Shown here piece after piece: positions 8,347 to 17,948 of a DNA stretch of 64,000 bases. The stretch comes from Actinomycetales bacterium SN12 (GTDB lineage Bacteria; Actinomycetota; Actinomycetes; Actinomycetales; Microbacteriaceae): the NCBI GenBank assembly GCA_002837415.1, contig PJCV01000008.1, forward strand, positions 60,166-124,165. Reading direction: 5' to 3'. Under the pieces are notes generated by a model, which saw only the letters and a program-made list of their open reading frames with translations, made no database searches and was not told the DNA's origin. The first letter of the stretch is position 1. Every line of letters begins with the position of its first letter. The translations under genes and the position numbers were made by a program.

Positions 8347-9456
8347 TCAGCGGCCGGCGGTCTTCGGGGCGAACCACTTGGCGATCAGGCGCGCGAGCAG
8401 GTTCAGCAGCATGACGATGAGGATCAGGGTGAGCGCGCCGGCCCAGGCGCGGGCGACCGAGGCGTCCGCCGCAGTGCCCTGGTTCATGTACGAGTTGTAG
8501 ACGAACACCGGCAGCGTCATCATCTGACCGCTCACGAGGTTCGTGTTGAGGCTGGCGGTGAAGCCTGCGGTCAGCAGCAGCGGAGCGGTCTCGCCGATCA
8601 CGCGCGAGATCGCGAGCATCACCGACGTCGTGATTCCGGCGATCGAGGTGGGCAGCACGATTTTCAGGATCGTCAGCCACTTCGGCACGCCCAGCGCGTA
8701 CGAGGCCTCGCGCAGCTCGTTCGGCACGATGCGCAGCAGCTCCTCGCTGCCGCGTACGACCACCGGCACCATCAGCACCGCCAGGGCCAGAGCGCCCATC
8801 AGTCCCATCGAGATGCCCGGCCGCACGAGCAGCGCGAAGACGGAGTAGATGAACAGACCCGCGACGATCGACGGGATGCCCGTCATCACGTCGACGAGGA
8901 AGGTGATGCCCTTGGCGATGCGGCCCCGGCCGTACTCGACGAGGTAGATCGACGTCATCAGGCCGACCGGCACCGCGATCAGCGTCGCGGTGAGCGTGAC
9001 GAGCACCGTGCCCCAGATGGCGTGCACGATGCCGCCGCCCTCGCCGACCACGTTGCGCATCGAGTAGCTGAAGAACTCCGCGTCGAGACGGCCGATGCCG
9101 TTGGTGACGACGGTCCACAGCAGCGAGATGAGCGGCAGCAGCGCGACGACGAACGCCGCGCTCACGAGCGCCGTCATGAGCCGGTCGACGGCCTTGCGGC
9201 GGCTCTCGGCGATCGAGGAGACGACCGTGATGAGCACCATGTACAGCAGCACGCCCACGATGACGGCACCGGCGATGTTGAAGTCGGCCGGGTCGCCGCC
9301 GATGGCGCCGAGGGCGAAGACGGTGAAGGAGGTGGCGAGGGATGCCCCGAGCAGAGCCCACGGTGCCCACGGCGCGAGCCGTCCGGCGGTGAGCGAGGAC
9401 GAGGCGCGTGCGGCGCTGAGCGTGGTCATCTCGGTTCGCTCCAGGGTCGTGGTCAT
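8347..9456 (-). CDS. pstA: Phosphate ABC transporter permease PstA
   Basis: 369-residue inner-membrane permease that forms the phosphate channel with PstC. An N-terminal extension of about 30 residues precedes the first helix, and several further hydrophobic segments follow. The EAA-type cytoplasmic loop reads [22 protein letters not shown], the coupling element contacting PstB, and [29 protein letters not shown] is the usual PstA block. The start is one base after the pstC stop, so translation is coupled. Confidence 0.95.
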   Translation of the reverse strand: MTTTLERTEMTTLSAARASSSLTAGRLAPWAPWALLGASLATSFTVFALGAIGGDPADFNIAGAVIVGVLLYMVLITVVSSIAESRRKAVDRLMTALVSAAFVVALLPLISLLWTVVTNGIGRLDAEFFSYSMRNVVGEGGGIVHAIWGTVLVTLTATLIAVPVGLMTSIYLVEYGRGRIAKGITFLVDVMTGIPSIVAGLFIYSVFALLVRPGISMGLMGALALAVLMVPVVVRGSEELLRIVPNELREASYALGVPKWLTILKIVLPTSIAGITTSVMLAISRVIGETAPLLLTAGFTASLNTNLVSGQMMTLPVFVYNSYMNQGTAADASVARAWAGALTLILIVMLLNLLARLIAKWFAPKTAGR

Positions 9457-9457
9457 G

Positions 9458-10414
9458 TCAGTTCGCTCCGGAGAACTCGGCGCGACGCGCGACGATCCAG
9501 CGGGCCAGCGCGTTGACCGCGAAGGTCACGACGAACAGCACCAGACCCGTGGCGATGAGCGTGTTGACGCCCGTGTCGTGCGCCTCGGGGAAGGCGAGCG
9601 CGATGTTCGCGGGGATCGGGGTGGGGTTGGTGGCGGTGAGCACGAGGAAGCTGTAGACGGCCGCGGGGGAGAGCACCATGGTCACGGCCATCGTCTCGCC
9701 GAGGGCGCGCCCGAGCGCGAGCATGACGGCCGAGACCATGCCGCCGCGCGCGAAGGGCAGCACGGCCATCCGCACCATCTCCCAGCGCGTGGCGCCGAGT
9801 GCGAGGGCGGCCTCCTCGTGCAGCTTCGGGGTCTGCAGGAAGATCTCGCGGCAGATGGCGGTCATGATCGGGATGACCATGACCGCGAGCACGACAGCCG
9901 CGGTCATGATCGTCTTGCCCGTCGACGAGACCTGACCGCCGAAGATCGGGATCCAGCCGGCGTTGTCGTTGAGCCAGGCGTACACGGGCTGCAGCAGGGG
10001 CGCGAGCACCAGCCCGCCCCAGAGGCCGAAGACGACCGAGGGCACCGCGGCGAGGAGGTCGATGACGTAGCCCAGCAGGCCGGCGAGGCGACGGGGCGCG
10101 TAATGCGAGATGAACAGTGCGATGCCGATCGCGATCGGCGTCGCCATGAGCAGGGCCAGGAACGAAGCCCACACCGTGCCGAAGGCGAGCGGCCCGACGT
10201 ACTCCCAGAACGAGCGACCCTCGAGGATGTGGTTGTCGCTGGTGTCGGGGGCGAAGGCCGGCAGGCTCTGGATGATGAGGAACGCGGCCACCGCGGCGAG
10301 CACGACGAGGATGATGATGCCGGCGCCGAGGGCGCTGCCGGAGAACACCCAGTCGCCGAGGCGCTGCTTGGCTCTGATCGGGGCAGGCGGTGCCTGCCTG
10401 GTCGTCGTGCTCAT
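9458..10414 (-). CDS. pstC: Phosphate ABC transporter permease PstC
   Basis: 318-residue permease partner of PstA. An N-terminal membrane helix (about residues 30-55) is followed by a periplasmic loop and a binding-protein-dependent transport domain starting near FGTVWASFLALLMATPIAIG. The EAA loop reads LHEEAALALGATRWEMVRMAVLP. It is separated from pstS by about 100 bases holding a strong hairpin, and is followed directly by pstA. Confidence 0.95.
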   Translation of the reverse strand: MSTTTRQAPPAPIRAKQRLGDWVFSGSALGAGIIILVVLAAVAAFLIIQSLPAFAPDTSDNHILEGRSFWEYVGPLAFGTVWASFLALLMATPIAIGIALFISHYAPRRLAGLLGYVIDLLAAVPSVVFGLWGGLVLAPLLQPVYAWLNDNAGWIPIFGGQVSSTGKTIMTAAVVLAVMVIPIMTAICREIFLQTPKLHEEAALALGATRWEMVRMAVLPFARGGMVSAVMLALGRALGETMAVTMVLSPAAVYSFLVLTATNPTPIPANIALAFPEAHDTGVNTLIATGLVLFVVTFAVNALARWIVARRAEFSGAN

Positions 10415-10455
10415 GGTCTCCGTTCCGGGTCGAGATGCGTGCGGGCTGACCCTCC

Positions 10456-10489
10456 GGTGCCCCCGCGCCGGATCGGACGCGGGGGCACC
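10456..10489 (-). terminator. Hairpin between pstS and pstCAB
   Basis: Perfect 12-bp stem GGTGCCCCCGCG / CGCGGGGGCACC with a 10-base loop, between pstS and pstC on the same strand. It may act as a partial terminator or 3' stabiliser so that the abundant binding protein is made in excess of the membrane subunits. Confidence 0.65.
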
Positions 10490-10511
10490 GTTGTCAGCCG
10501 GTGGTGATGGG

Positions 10512-11612
10512 TCAGCCGACCTGGATCGTGTCGATGGCGGCGAGGACCTTCTCGCGCAGCCCGTCGGAGATCGGCGCGCTGCCGGCGTTGTCCGCAGCGG
10601 CCTCCTGGCCCTCCTCGCTCGCCACGTACTCGAAGTACGTCTTCACGAGCTCGGCCGTGTTCTCGTCCTCGTACTGCTCGCACGCGATCAGGTAGCTGAC
10701 CAGGGCGATCGGGTACGAACCCGCCGGAGCGGCAGCCGGATCGACGTCGAAGACGAGGTCGGCGTCTCCGCGACCCTCCTCGAGCGGCGACGCCTCGACC
10801 AGCGCGGCGGCGGCCTCGGCCGAGTACGCGACGTACTCGCCGTCGACGCCGACCTTGACCTGGCCGAGCTCCTTGGTCTGCGAGGCGTCTGCGTAGCCGA
10901 TCGCGCCGTTGCCCGCCTTGATCGCCTGCACGACGCCCGAGGTGCCCTGAGCGGCTTCGCCGCCCTGCAGTGGCCACACGCCGTCGGCCTCGTCGGTCCA
11001 CACATCCGGAGCCGTGGCGTTGAGGTAGGCGGTGAAGGTCTCGGTGGTGCCCGAGTCGTCCGAGCGGTGCACGGGCGAGATCGCCAGGTCGGGCAGCTTC
11101 ACGCCCTCGTTCTGCGAGGCGATCGCGGTGTCGTTCCAGTTGGTGATCGTGCCGGCGAAGATGCCGGCGATCGTCTTGGCGTCGAGGTTGAGCTCGTCGA
11201 TGCCCTCGAGGTTGAACGCGACGGCGACGGGCGAGATGTACAGCGGCACCTCGATGATGTTCTCCGACGAGCAGGTCTTGAACCCGTCGCCGAACTCCTC
11301 GAGCTTGAACGCGCGGTCCGAGCCGATGAAGTCGCTCGCGCCGGCGATGAAGTTCTCGCGTCCGGTGCCGGAGCCTGTGGGCTCGTAGTTGATGGTGACG
11401 CCGCTGTTGGCGGTCTGGAACGCGGCGACCCAGGCCTCCTGCGCCGAACCCTGCGACGAGGCGCCGGTGGCCTTCAGCGTGCCCTCGAGCTTCGACGCGG
11501 CGGAGCCGTCGGTGCTCTCGGAGGCGGGGGCTTCGTTCGCGGCGCAGCCGGCGAGTGCGAGGGCGGCGACAGCGCCGACGGCGCTGAGACGAGCGATGCG
11601 GGTGATCTTCAC
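10512..11612 (-). CDS. pstS: Phosphate-binding lipoprotein PstS
   Basis: 366-residue extracellular phosphate-binding protein anchored as a lipoprotein. The signal peptide MKITRIARLSAVGAVAALAL ends in lipobox LAGC with Cys23. The phosphate-site blocks are visible: TGASSQGSAQEAWVAAF, YEPTGSGTGRENF, FIGSDRAF, and the HRSDDSGTTETF loop whose Ser/Asp/Thr contact phosphate. A region of GTTCACC-type direct repeats 70-110 bases upstream is a likely PHO box. First gene of pstSCAB. Confidence 0.96.
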   Translation of the reverse strand: MKITRIARLSAVGAVAALALAGCAANEAPASESTDGSAASKLEGTLKATGASSQGSAQEAWVAAFQTANSGVTINYEPTGSGTGRENFIAGASDFIGSDRAFKLEEFGDGFKTCSSENIIEVPLYISPVAVAFNLEGIDELNLDAKTIAGIFAGTITNWNDTAIASQNEGVKLPDLAISPVHRSDDSGTTETFTAYLNATAPDVWTDEADGVWPLQGGEAAQGTSGVVQAIKAGNGAIGYADASQTKELGQVKVGVDGEYVAYSAEAAAALVEASPLEEGRGDADLVFDVDPAAAPAGSYPIALVSYLIACEQYEDENTAELVKTYFEYVASEEGQEAAADNAGSAPISDGLREKVLAAIDTIQVG

Positions 11613-11676
11613 TGTGGGTCCGTTCGATCGGGGAATGTGTATGGCCCGGTGCAGGGCACACAGTGACGTTAGGAGC

Positions 11677-11720
11677 GCCGGTTAACGAGACTCTCCCCGA
11701 GAGGTGAACGGGAGGTGAAC
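11677..11720 (-). promoter_or_regulatory. PHO box (RegX3-type operator) upstream of pstS
   Basis: Minus-strand reading gives two adjacent 11-mers, GTTCACCTCCC (11720-11710) and GTTCACCTCTC (11709-11699), then one non-matching 11-base unit and CGTTAACCGGC (11687-11677). The 11-bp period of GTTCACC-like units is that of actinobacterial PhoP/RegX3 boxes. The likely regulator, regX3, is at 21937-22620. Confidence 0.8.
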
Positions 11721-11760
11721 GAGGGGCGGCCAGTCGCACCGCGCCCTCGGGTGGACCGCG

Positions 11761-12699
11761 TCAGATCTTCGGCTCGTGGGTCTCGATCGAGATGATCCCC
11801 GAGCCGGGATTGGTGGCGGACAGGTGCACGACCGAGAACGCCGCGACGTTCAGGGCGCTCGCGCTGCCGATGTACGAGCCGGGAACGGTTCCGGTGGCGA
11901 GCGCGAGCTCCGACAGGATGCCGGGAAGCACCGGCCCGTGGCTGCACAGCACCGTTGCCTTGCGCGAGCGCACGCGCCGTCCGATCACGGAGCGCACGTC
12001 GGCGGCGTCGGCGTCCCACGCATCCTGACTGAGCTTCGGTGTCAGGCGAGCCATCCGGCCCAGCTTGCGCTCCAGCGGCGCGACCGTCTGCGTGCACCGC
12101 ACCGCGTCGCTGCTGACGATGCGCCGCACGCCGAACGCGCGCAGCGGACCGACGATGGCCTTGGCCTGTCGCAGGCCCTTGTCGGTGAGCGGGCGAGCGG
12201 CATCCGCCTCATGCCAGTCCGAGCGGGCCACGGCCTTGGCGTGCCTCAGGGTGATGATGGGGAAGGTGCGCAGCACGCCGTCGTCGACGAGCCGGATGAA
12301 GTTGTCGAGGATCTCGACGTCGACGGGGTAGCTCAGGTGCTTGCGCGCCTTCTTCAGGCTCACCCACTCGACGCCGGAGATCTCGCCGTTCGGCACGAAC
12401 GACGAAGCGCGGATCGCGTCGTCGGTGGCCTCGGCCGCCCAGTAGTGCACGACCTTCTGCCGCTTCGGGCGCATCCAGTACTTGCTGACGCCGACCGGCA
12501 CTCCGAGCGATACCTGGATGCCCGTCTCCTCGCGCACCTCGCGCACCGCGGTCTCGGCGAGCATCTCGCCGGGGTCGACCTTCCCCTTCGGCAGCGTCAC
12601 ATCGCGGTACTTCGTGCGATGGATCAGCAGCACCTTCAGCTTGTCGTCGACCATCCGCCAGACGATCGCGCCGGCCGCGTAGACCGCCGAGTCAGTCAT
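11761..12699 (-). CDS. mutT1: MutT1-type NUDIX hydrolase with C-terminal histidine phosphatase domain
   Basis: 312-residue two-domain enzyme. The N-terminal NUDIX domain (about residues 5-135) contains the Nudix box [20 protein letters not shown] with the REVREE metal ligands. The C-terminal half (about 145-312) is a phosphoglycerate-mutase-type fold with LRHAKA in place of the usual RHG, and a late CSHGPV histidine. This architecture is that of mycobacterial MutT1, which acts on 8-oxo-dGTP and on diadenosine polyphosphates. The ATG at 12699 overlaps the ppk stop by four bases, so upstream in-frame starts inside ppk are rejected. Confidence 0.9.
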   Translation of the reverse strand: MTDSAVYAAGAIVWRMVDDKLKVLLIHRTKYRDVTLPKGKVDPGEMLAETAVREVREETGIQVSLGVPVGVSKYWMRPKRQKVVHYWAAEATDDAIRASSFVPNGEISGVEWVSLKKARKHLSYPVDVEILDNFIRLVDDGVLRTFPIITLRHAKAVARSDWHEADAARPLTDKGLRQAKAIVGPLRAFGVRRIVSSDAVRCTQTVAPLERKLGRMARLTPKLSQDAWDADAADVRSVIGRRVRSRKATVLCSHGPVLPGILSELALATGTVPGSYIGSASALNVAAFSVVHLSATNPGSGIISIETHEPKI

Positions 12700-14873
12700 C
12701 GGATCGTGCGCTTGCTGCGTCGGCGGCGGCTCTGCACGCTCGCCATCGTCAGATCCTGCAGGTCGACGAGGGGCTGGCCGTCGACCTCGGAGACCCGCTT
12801 CCATTCACCGCCCTCGCTCAGATGCCACGAGTTGGTCTGCGGGTCCATCGCCAGGTCGAACAGGTCGTGCAGCTCCTGCAGGTGCGCGGGGTCGCGCAGT
12901 CGCACGAGCGCTTCGACGCGGCGGTCGAGGTTGCGGTGCATCATGTCGGCGCTGCCGATGTACACGATCGGGTCGCCGTCGTTCTCGAACATGAACAGCC
13001 GGGAGTGCTCGAGGTAGCGGCCGAGGATGCTGCGCACGGTGATGTTGTCGCTCACACCCGGCAGGTCCACCCTCAGGCTGCAGATGCCGCGCACCCACAC
13101 GTCGACCTTCACCCCGGCCATGCTGGCCCGGTACAGCCCGTCGATGATCTCCTCGTCGACCATCGAGTTGACCTTGATGCGGATGCGGGCGGGCTTGCCC
13201 GCCTCGGCGTTCGCGCGCTCCGCGTCGATGTGCCGCAGCAGCCCCTTGCGCAGGTGTCGCGGAGCGACGAGCAGGTGCTTGAACTTCTTCTCGATCGCGT
13301 AGCCGCTGAGCTCGTTGAACAGTCTGGTGAGGTCCTTGCCGACCTGCGGGTCGGCGGTGAACAGTCCGAAGTCCTCGTAGATGCGGCTGGTCTTCGGGTT
13401 GTAGTTGCCCGTGCCGATGTGCGAGTAGTGGCGCAGCACGCCCTCCTCCTCGCGGATCACCAGAGCGAGCTTGCAGTGGGTCTTCAACCCGACGAGGCCG
13501 TACACGACGTGCACGCCGGCCTTCTCGAGCTTGCGCGCCCAGACGATGTTGTTCGCCTCGTCGAATCGCGCCTTCACCTCGACGAGCGCCAGCACCTGCT
13601 TGCCCGACTCGGCCGCGTCGATGAGCGCCTGCACGATCGGGCTGTCTCCGGAGGTGCGGTACAGCGTCTGCTTGATGGCCAGCACGTGCCGGTCGCGGGC
13701 GGCCTGCTCGAGGAACGCCTGCACGCTGGTCGCGAAGGACTCGTAGGGGTGGTGCACGAGCACATCCGCCTTGCGGATCGCGCGGAAGATGTCGGAGCGC
13801 TCGTTGCTGTCACCCGGCTGGAACGCCACGGCCGTCGTCGGCACGTGCGGCGGGTAGCGCAGGTCGGGGCGGTCGAGGCGCCCCAGATCGAACAGTCCGC
13901 GAAGATCGAGCGGCCCAGGCAGTCGATAGACCTCCTGGTCGGTGATGTCGAGCTCGCGGATCAGCAGCTCGAGGGTCACCTCGTCCATGTCCTCGGTGAT
14001 CTCCAGCCGGATCGGCGGCCCGAACCGGCGCCGTAGCAGCTCGGCCTCGAGGGCCTGGATGAGGTTCTCGCTCTCGTCCTCCTCGATCTCGACATCCTCG
14101 TTGCGAGTCAGGCGGAACGCGTGATGGTCGAGCACCTCCATGCCGGGGAAGAGATCGCCGAGGTGATTGGCGATGAGCTCCTCCAGCCGGATGAACCGGG
14201 TGATGGGGCTCGTGCCCGGCACCTCGACGAAGCGCGGGAGCATGGTCGGCACCTTGAGGCGCGCGAAGTCCTGCCGCCCGGTGCGGGCGTTGCGGATGCG
14301 GATCGCGAGGTTCAGCGACAGACCCGAGATGTACGGGAACGGGTGCGCGGGGTCGACGGCGAGAGGCATGAGCACGGGGAAGACCTGGGCCTGGAAGTAC
14401 TCTCCGAGCGCGCCGCGTTCGGCGTCGGTGAGGTCGTCCCACTCGGTGATCTCGATCCCGGCGTCCGCGAGCGCGGGTCGCACGAGGTCGTTCCACGCGG
14501 CCGCGTGGCGCAGCTGCAGAGCGTGCGCATCGCGCGAGATGTCGGCGAGCACGTCGCTCGGCGAACGTCCGACGTTCGTCGGCACCGCGAGGCCGGTGAG
14601 GATGCGGCGCTTGAGCCCGGCCACCCTGACCATGAAGAACTCATCGAGGTTGCTGGCGAAGATCGCGAGGAAGTTCGCCCGCTCCAGCTCGGGCAGCGAC
14701 GGATCCTCGGCCAGTTCGAGCACCCGCTGGTTGAACGCCAGCCAGCTCAGCTCGCGGTCGTGGTAGCGGTGGTCGGGCAGCACCGCGTCGGGAGCCTCGT
14801 GCGCATCGAAGTCGTCGTCTTCGGCATCCCCGAGGCCGGTGTCGACAAGGGCGGGTTCCATCATGGGGTACAT
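12696..14873 (-). CDS. ppk: Polyphosphate kinase 1
   Basis: 725-residue RNA-degradosome-independent PPK1 that reversibly builds polyphosphate from ATP. An acidic N-terminal extension precedes the start of the conserved domain at [19 protein letters not shown]. The two phospholipase-D-like catalytic halves follow; the autophosphorylated His is in [10 protein letters not shown] (about residue 483), and the [17 protein letters not shown] and [24 protein letters not shown] blocks are intact. Its stop overlaps mutT1, and a GlnR-like regulator gene lies upstream on the same strand. Close to pst genes, consistent with phosphate storage. Confidence 0.97.
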   Translation of the reverse strand: MYPMMEPALVDTGLGDAEDDDFDAHEAPDAVLPDHRYHDRELSWLAFNQRVLELAEDPSLPELERANFLAIFASNLDEFFMVRVAGLKRRILTGLAVPTNVGRSPSDVLADISRDAHALQLRHAAAWNDLVRPALADAGIEITEWDDLTDAERGALGEYFQAQVFPVLMPLAVDPAHPFPYISGLSLNLAIRIRNARTGRQDFARLKVPTMLPRFVEVPGTSPITRFIRLEELIANHLGDLFPGMEVLDHHAFRLTRNEDVEIEEDESENLIQALEAELLRRRFGPPIRLEITEDMDEVTLELLIRELDITDQEVYRLPGPLDLRGLFDLGRLDRPDLRYPPHVPTTAVAFQPGDSNERSDIFRAIRKADVLVHHPYESFATSVQAFLEQAARDRHVLAIKQTLYRTSGDSPIVQALIDAAESGKQVLALVEVKARFDEANNIVWARKLEKAGVHVVYGLVGLKTHCKLALVIREEEGVLRHYSHIGTGNYNPKTSRIYEDFGLFTADPQVGKDLTRLFNELSGYAIEKKFKHLLVAPRHLRKGLLRHIDAERANAEAGKPARIRIKVNSMVDEEIIDGLYRASMAGVKVDVWVRGICSLRVDLPGVSDNITVRSILGRYLEHSRLFMFENDGDPIVYIGSADMMHRNLDRRVEALVRLRDPAHLQELHDLFDLAMDPQTNSWHLSEGGEWKRVSEVDGQPLVDLQDLTMASVQSRRRRSKRTIR

Positions 14874-14904
14874 CTTTGCACCCGCCGGTGACGGATGAGT
14901 GAAC

Positions 14905-15582
14905 TCAGCCCGCCCCGGCCGGACCGTCGTCGTGCAGATTGAAGCGGTAGCCGACGTTGCGCACCGTGCCGATCACCTGCTCGGCGTCGCCGAGCTTGGC
15001 GCGCAGCCGCCGCACGTGCACGTCGACCGTGCGCGTGCCGCCGAAGTAGTCGTACCCCCACACGTCGCTCAGCAGCTGTTCCCGGGTGAAGACACGAGAC
15101 GGGTGGGTCGCCAGGAAGTGCAGCAGCTGGAACTCCTTGTATGTCAGATCCAGCGGCTTGCCGTGCAGCTTGGCGGAGTACGACTGCTCATCGATCGTGA
15201 TGCCCGACGCCTGAACGTGAGCGGGAGCCGCGGCATCCACCCGCGCCAGGGCGAGTCGCAGCCGGGCGTCGATCTCCGCGGGACCCGCGGTGCACAGCAG
15301 CACGTCGTCGAAGCCCCAGTCCGACGCGATGGCACTCAGCCCGCCTTCGGTGACGACCAGCAGCACCGGCGTCTCGGCTCCCGCGGTGCGCAGCAGCCGG
15401 CACGCAGCCCGCGCGGCGGCGAGATCGCCGCGCGCGTCGACGATCACGGCATCGCTCTCCGGCAGGTCCAGAAGGCGGGTGGCGTCGAGCGGGTGATGCC
15501 GGATGCGGTGCGACAGCAGCTCGAGCGCGGGCAGTGCCGGGTCCCCTTCGGGAGCGGAGGTGAGTGCCAGCACGAGGACCAC
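14905..15582 (-). CDS. GlnR-like orphan OmpR-family regulator
   Basis: 225-residue regulator with an N-terminal receiver-like domain and a C-terminal winged helix (about 125-215: [45 protein letters not shown]). The receiver is degenerate: the N-terminal acidic pair is absent, although VIVDARGD keeps an Asp at about position 49, and the switch Lys is missing. Actinobacterial GlnR, a nitrogen regulator that works without a cognate kinase, is built this way and lies near a pst gene in M. tuberculosis. The GTG start is preceded by TAGCAT at six bases (leaderless). The nitrogen role is inferred. Confidence 0.7.
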   Translation of the reverse strand: MVLVLALTSAPEGDPALPALELLSHRIRHHPLDATRLLDLPESDAVIVDARGDLAAARAACRLLRTAGAETPVLLVVTEGGLSAIASDWGFDDVLLCTAGPAEIDARLRLALARVDAAAPAHVQASGITIDEQSYSAKLHGKPLDLTYKEFQLLHFLATHPSRVFTREQLLSDVWGYDYFGGTRTVDVHVRRLRAKLGDAEQVIGTVRNVGYRFNLHDDGPAGAG

Positions 15583-15674
15583 GCGTCAATGCTAATGGCG
15601 GCCGCTTCTGACATGACGGGATGCCGGGCGGCGGCATTCCGGATGCCCGCAGGTGCGGCCGTTACGATGTCACC

Positions 15675-15968
15675 ATGTCTGAACCGGCCCTCGCCCCGCG
15701 CAGCGCCTTCCGCGGCATGATCGCGGTCTGGATCGCCTCCCTGGTGGTCGCGGTCACCCTCGGCTTCGTGCTTCCCGAGGAGGACAGGGTCGGCTGGCTG
15801 CTGATCGCCTTCGGCGGCATCGTGCTCGTCTCGTTCGCCGTTCAGCTCGCCTCCGGTCGCGCCCAGGGCTTCATTGTCCGCACGGCGGGAAGCGTCGTGG
15901 GTGCGCTGATGATCATGGGCGCGGTCTCCGGCGTCTTCGGCATCGCGGCGCTCGCCTCCGCGCTCTGA
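15675..15968 (+). CDS. Small membrane protein
   Basis: 97-residue protein with three hydrophobic segments (about 13-33, 40-58, 72-92), separated by short charged turns such as LPEEDRVG and SGRAQG. No domain recognised. A TACGAT box is six bases before the ATG at 15675, which fixes this start over an upstream in-frame one. It is divergent from the GlnR-like gene and is followed by another tiny membrane protein with its own box. Confidence 0.75.
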   Translation: MSEPALAPRSAFRGMIAVWIASLVVAVTLGFVLPEEDRVGWLLIAFGGIVLVSFAVQLASGRAQGFIVRTAGSVVGALMIMGAVSGVFGIAALASAL

Positions 15969-16025
15969 CACCGTCTCCGGCCCTCTCCCCGGTCCGGTCG
16001 CCAGGGGGAGGGGTAGAGTGGGCGC

Positions 16026-16139
16026 ATGGACCTCGTCGCGCTCGAATTCTTCTTCCTCGGCCTGCTGGGGCTGGCGAGCCTCGCGATCGCCTTCGTCTCC
16101 GGCGTCGTGCTCGTCAACCTGTTCCGCGGCCAGCGCTGA
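16026..16139 (+). CDS. 37-residue single-span membrane peptide
   Basis: Short gene reading MDLVALEFFFLGLLGLA, a hydrophobic helix, and a basic C-terminus ending FRGQR. A TAGAGT box lies exactly six bases before the ATG, matching the leaderless promoter pattern of its neighbours, which is the main reason to accept so short a gene. It is 12 bases upstream of the nitrobindin GTG, so they may share a transcript. Function unknown. Confidence 0.6.
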   Translation: MDLVALEFFFLGLLGLASLAIAFVSGVVLVNLFRGQR

Positions 16140-16151
16140 TCCGACGCCGTC

Positions 16152-16754
16152 GTGATCGAGCTGCCCACCGATCTTCCGGCTGACCTCGCACCGCTGTCAT
16201 GGCTGCTCGGTGTCTGGGAGGGCACCGGCGTCATCGAGTACACCGCGGGCGAGCAGCGCTATCAGGGTGAGTTCTCGCACCGCGTGAGCTTCAGCCACGA
16301 TGGTGGAGCCTTCCTGAACTACGCCGCATCCGCGTCGTTCCTCGGCGCCGAGGGCAAGGACGAGCCCGTCGACCTGCTTGCCGAGACGGGCTTCTGGCGC
16401 CTCGCGCGTCCCCGCACGGATGCCGATCCCGGACCCGCCCTTCTTCCGCCCACCGCTGAGTCGACGCCGCGGACAGCCGACGACGTCGAGGCGCTGCGCA
16501 CCGACGACGGGTTCCCGCTGGAGGTCTCGGTGACGCACTCCGACGGAACGCTCGAGCTGTACCTGGGCCGCATCGCCGGTCCCCGCATCGACATCGCGAC
16601 GGATGCTGTGGTGCGCCCGGCCGGGACGAAGGCCTACTCGGCCGCCACGCGCATGTACGGCCTGGTCGACGCTCACCTGCTCTGGGCGTGGGACATCACC
16701 GCTCTCGGCGAGAAGCTGAAGTCCCACGCGTCGGCTCGTCTGGCCAAGGTCTGA
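16152..16754 (+). CDS. Nitrobindin-like heme-binding beta-barrel protein
   Basis: 200-residue protein of the nitrobindin (FABP-like, THAP4 C-terminal type) family. The N-terminal signature GVWEGTG (about residues 20-26, GxWxGxG) is intact, followed by barrel strands (YQGEFSHRVSFSHDGGAFLNY) and a C-terminal part ending in LWAWDITALGEKLKSHASARL. Family members bind ferric heme and scavenge reactive nitrogen or oxygen species. The GTG start has no box of its own, so it is probably cotranscribed with 16026-16139; the YgfZ gene begins one base after its stop. Confidence 0.85.
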   Translation: MIELPTDLPADLAPLSWLLGVWEGTGVIEYTAGEQRYQGEFSHRVSFSHDGGAFLNYAASASFLGAEGKDEPVDLLAETGFWRLARPRTDADPGPALLPPTAESTPRTADDVEALRTDDGFPLEVSVTHSDGTLELYLGRIAGPRIDIATDAVVRPAGTKAYSAATRMYGLVDAHLLWAWDITALGEKLKSHASARLAKV

Positions 16755-16755
16755 C

Positions 16756-17850
16756 ATGGCCACGTTCGACGGCATCCCCGGCGCGGTGCGCGAGGGCGAG
16801 CTGATCGCGCACTTCGGCAGCCCGCTCATCGAGCAGCGTCGCCTGGCATCCGGTGAGGCGCTCGCGCCGCTCACGGATCGCGTGCTCATCGAGGTGTCGG
16901 GCGACGACCGGCTGACCTGGCTGGACTCGATCACCTCGCAGTCGGTGGCGCGGCTGCGCGCCGGCGACAGCACGGAACTGCTCGTGCTCGACCCGCAGGG
17001 CCGGGTGGAGCACGCTGCGGGCGCGCTCGAGGACGGCTCGTCCGTCTGGCTGATCGCCGATGAGGGGGATGCCGAGAAGCTGACCGCGTGGCTGCAGCGC
17101 ATGGTCTTCCGCTCGCGCGTCACGGTCACGCTGCGACCGGATGCGGCGCTGGTCGGGTTCTTCTCCGGCGGCACCGCCGAGGCGCGCCTCACGGCATCCG
17201 CTCCGCACGGCGTCCCGCTCATCTGGCGGGACCCGTGGGCGCGCGTGCAGCCGGGCGGGCACCAGTACGCCGCCGAAGCCGGGCATCCCGCCGCGGACTA
17301 CGCATGGAGCATCGGCGTGGTCGATGACGCTCACTCCCTCACCGGCCCGTTCGCGGGAGCGCTCGCCGCCGAGGCACTGCGCATCGCGGCCTGGCGGCCG
17401 CGCTGGGCACGTGAGGTCGACGACCGCAGCATCCCGCACGAGGCCGACTGGATCCGGAGCGCCGTGCACCTGAACAAGGGCTGCTACCGCGGTCAGGAGA
17501 CGGTCGCGAAGGTGCACAACCTCGGGCATCCGCCGCGTCGTCTGGCGGCGCTGCTGCTCGACGGCAGCGACGTCGTGATGCCCGCGCCCGGTGATGCGGT
17601 GCTGGCGGGCGATGCCGAGGTCGGCCACATCACGTCGGTCGCGACGCATCACGAGGACGGCCCGATCGCCCTGGCGATGCTGTCGCGCCGGGCGCCCGTG
17701 GGTGAGCTGGTCGTGCGCACGGGGGAGACCCTGATCGCCGCCGCACAGCAGGTGATCGTGCCCGCCGACGCGGGCGCCACCGCCGACGTGCCGCGCCTGA
17801 CCCGTCTCTCGCGCCGCCCCGCCGGCGAGGACCCGCGGCACGCTCGCTGA
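16756..17850 (+). CDS. ygfZ: YgfZ/GcvT-type folate-binding protein
   Basis: 364-residue tetrahydrofolate-binding protein of the YgfZ family, which assists iron-sulfur cluster assembly or repair. The hallmark K-G-C-Y-x-G-Q-E motif is present as KGCYRGQE near residue 241, including the essential Cys. The N-terminal half carries the aminomethyltransferase-like fold (DRLTWLDSITSQSVARLRAG). It immediately follows the nitrobindin gene, so both may serve metal or redox protection. A long palindrome lies 14 bases after the stop. Confidence 0.9.
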   Translation: MATFDGIPGAVREGELIAHFGSPLIEQRRLASGEALAPLTDRVLIEVSGDDRLTWLDSITSQSVARLRAGDSTELLVLDPQGRVEHAAGALEDGSSVWLIADEGDAEKLTAWLQRMVFRSRVTVTLRPDAALVGFFSGGTAEARLTASAPHGVPLIWRDPWARVQPGGHQYAAEAGHPAADYAWSIGVVDDAHSLTGPFAGALAAEALRIAAWRPRWAREVDDRSIPHEADWIRSAVHLNKGCYRGQETVAKVHNLGHPPRRLAALLLDGSDVVMPAPGDAVLAGDAEVGHITSVATHHEDGPIALAMLSRRAPVGELVVRTGETLIAAAQQVIVPADAGATADVPRLTRLSRRPAGEDPRHAR

Positions 17851-17863
17851 CCCGCTGCCCATA

Positions 17864-17947
17864 CGTCGAGAGCACGGGACCTCGGCGAGTGCACGGGTTA
17901 TTCGCGCGAAAGCCTCGTGCATTCGGCGAGATGTCGTGCTCTCGACG
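17864..17947. repeat. Long imperfect palindrome between convergent genes
   Basis: An 84-base element whose arms (about 34 bases, starting CGTCGAGAGCACG and ending CGTGCTCTCGACG) pair with a few mismatches around a 15-base loop. It fills the gap between ygfZ (+) and the methyltransferase gene (-), where it could end both transcripts. Confidence 0.65.
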
Positions 17948-17948
17948 A

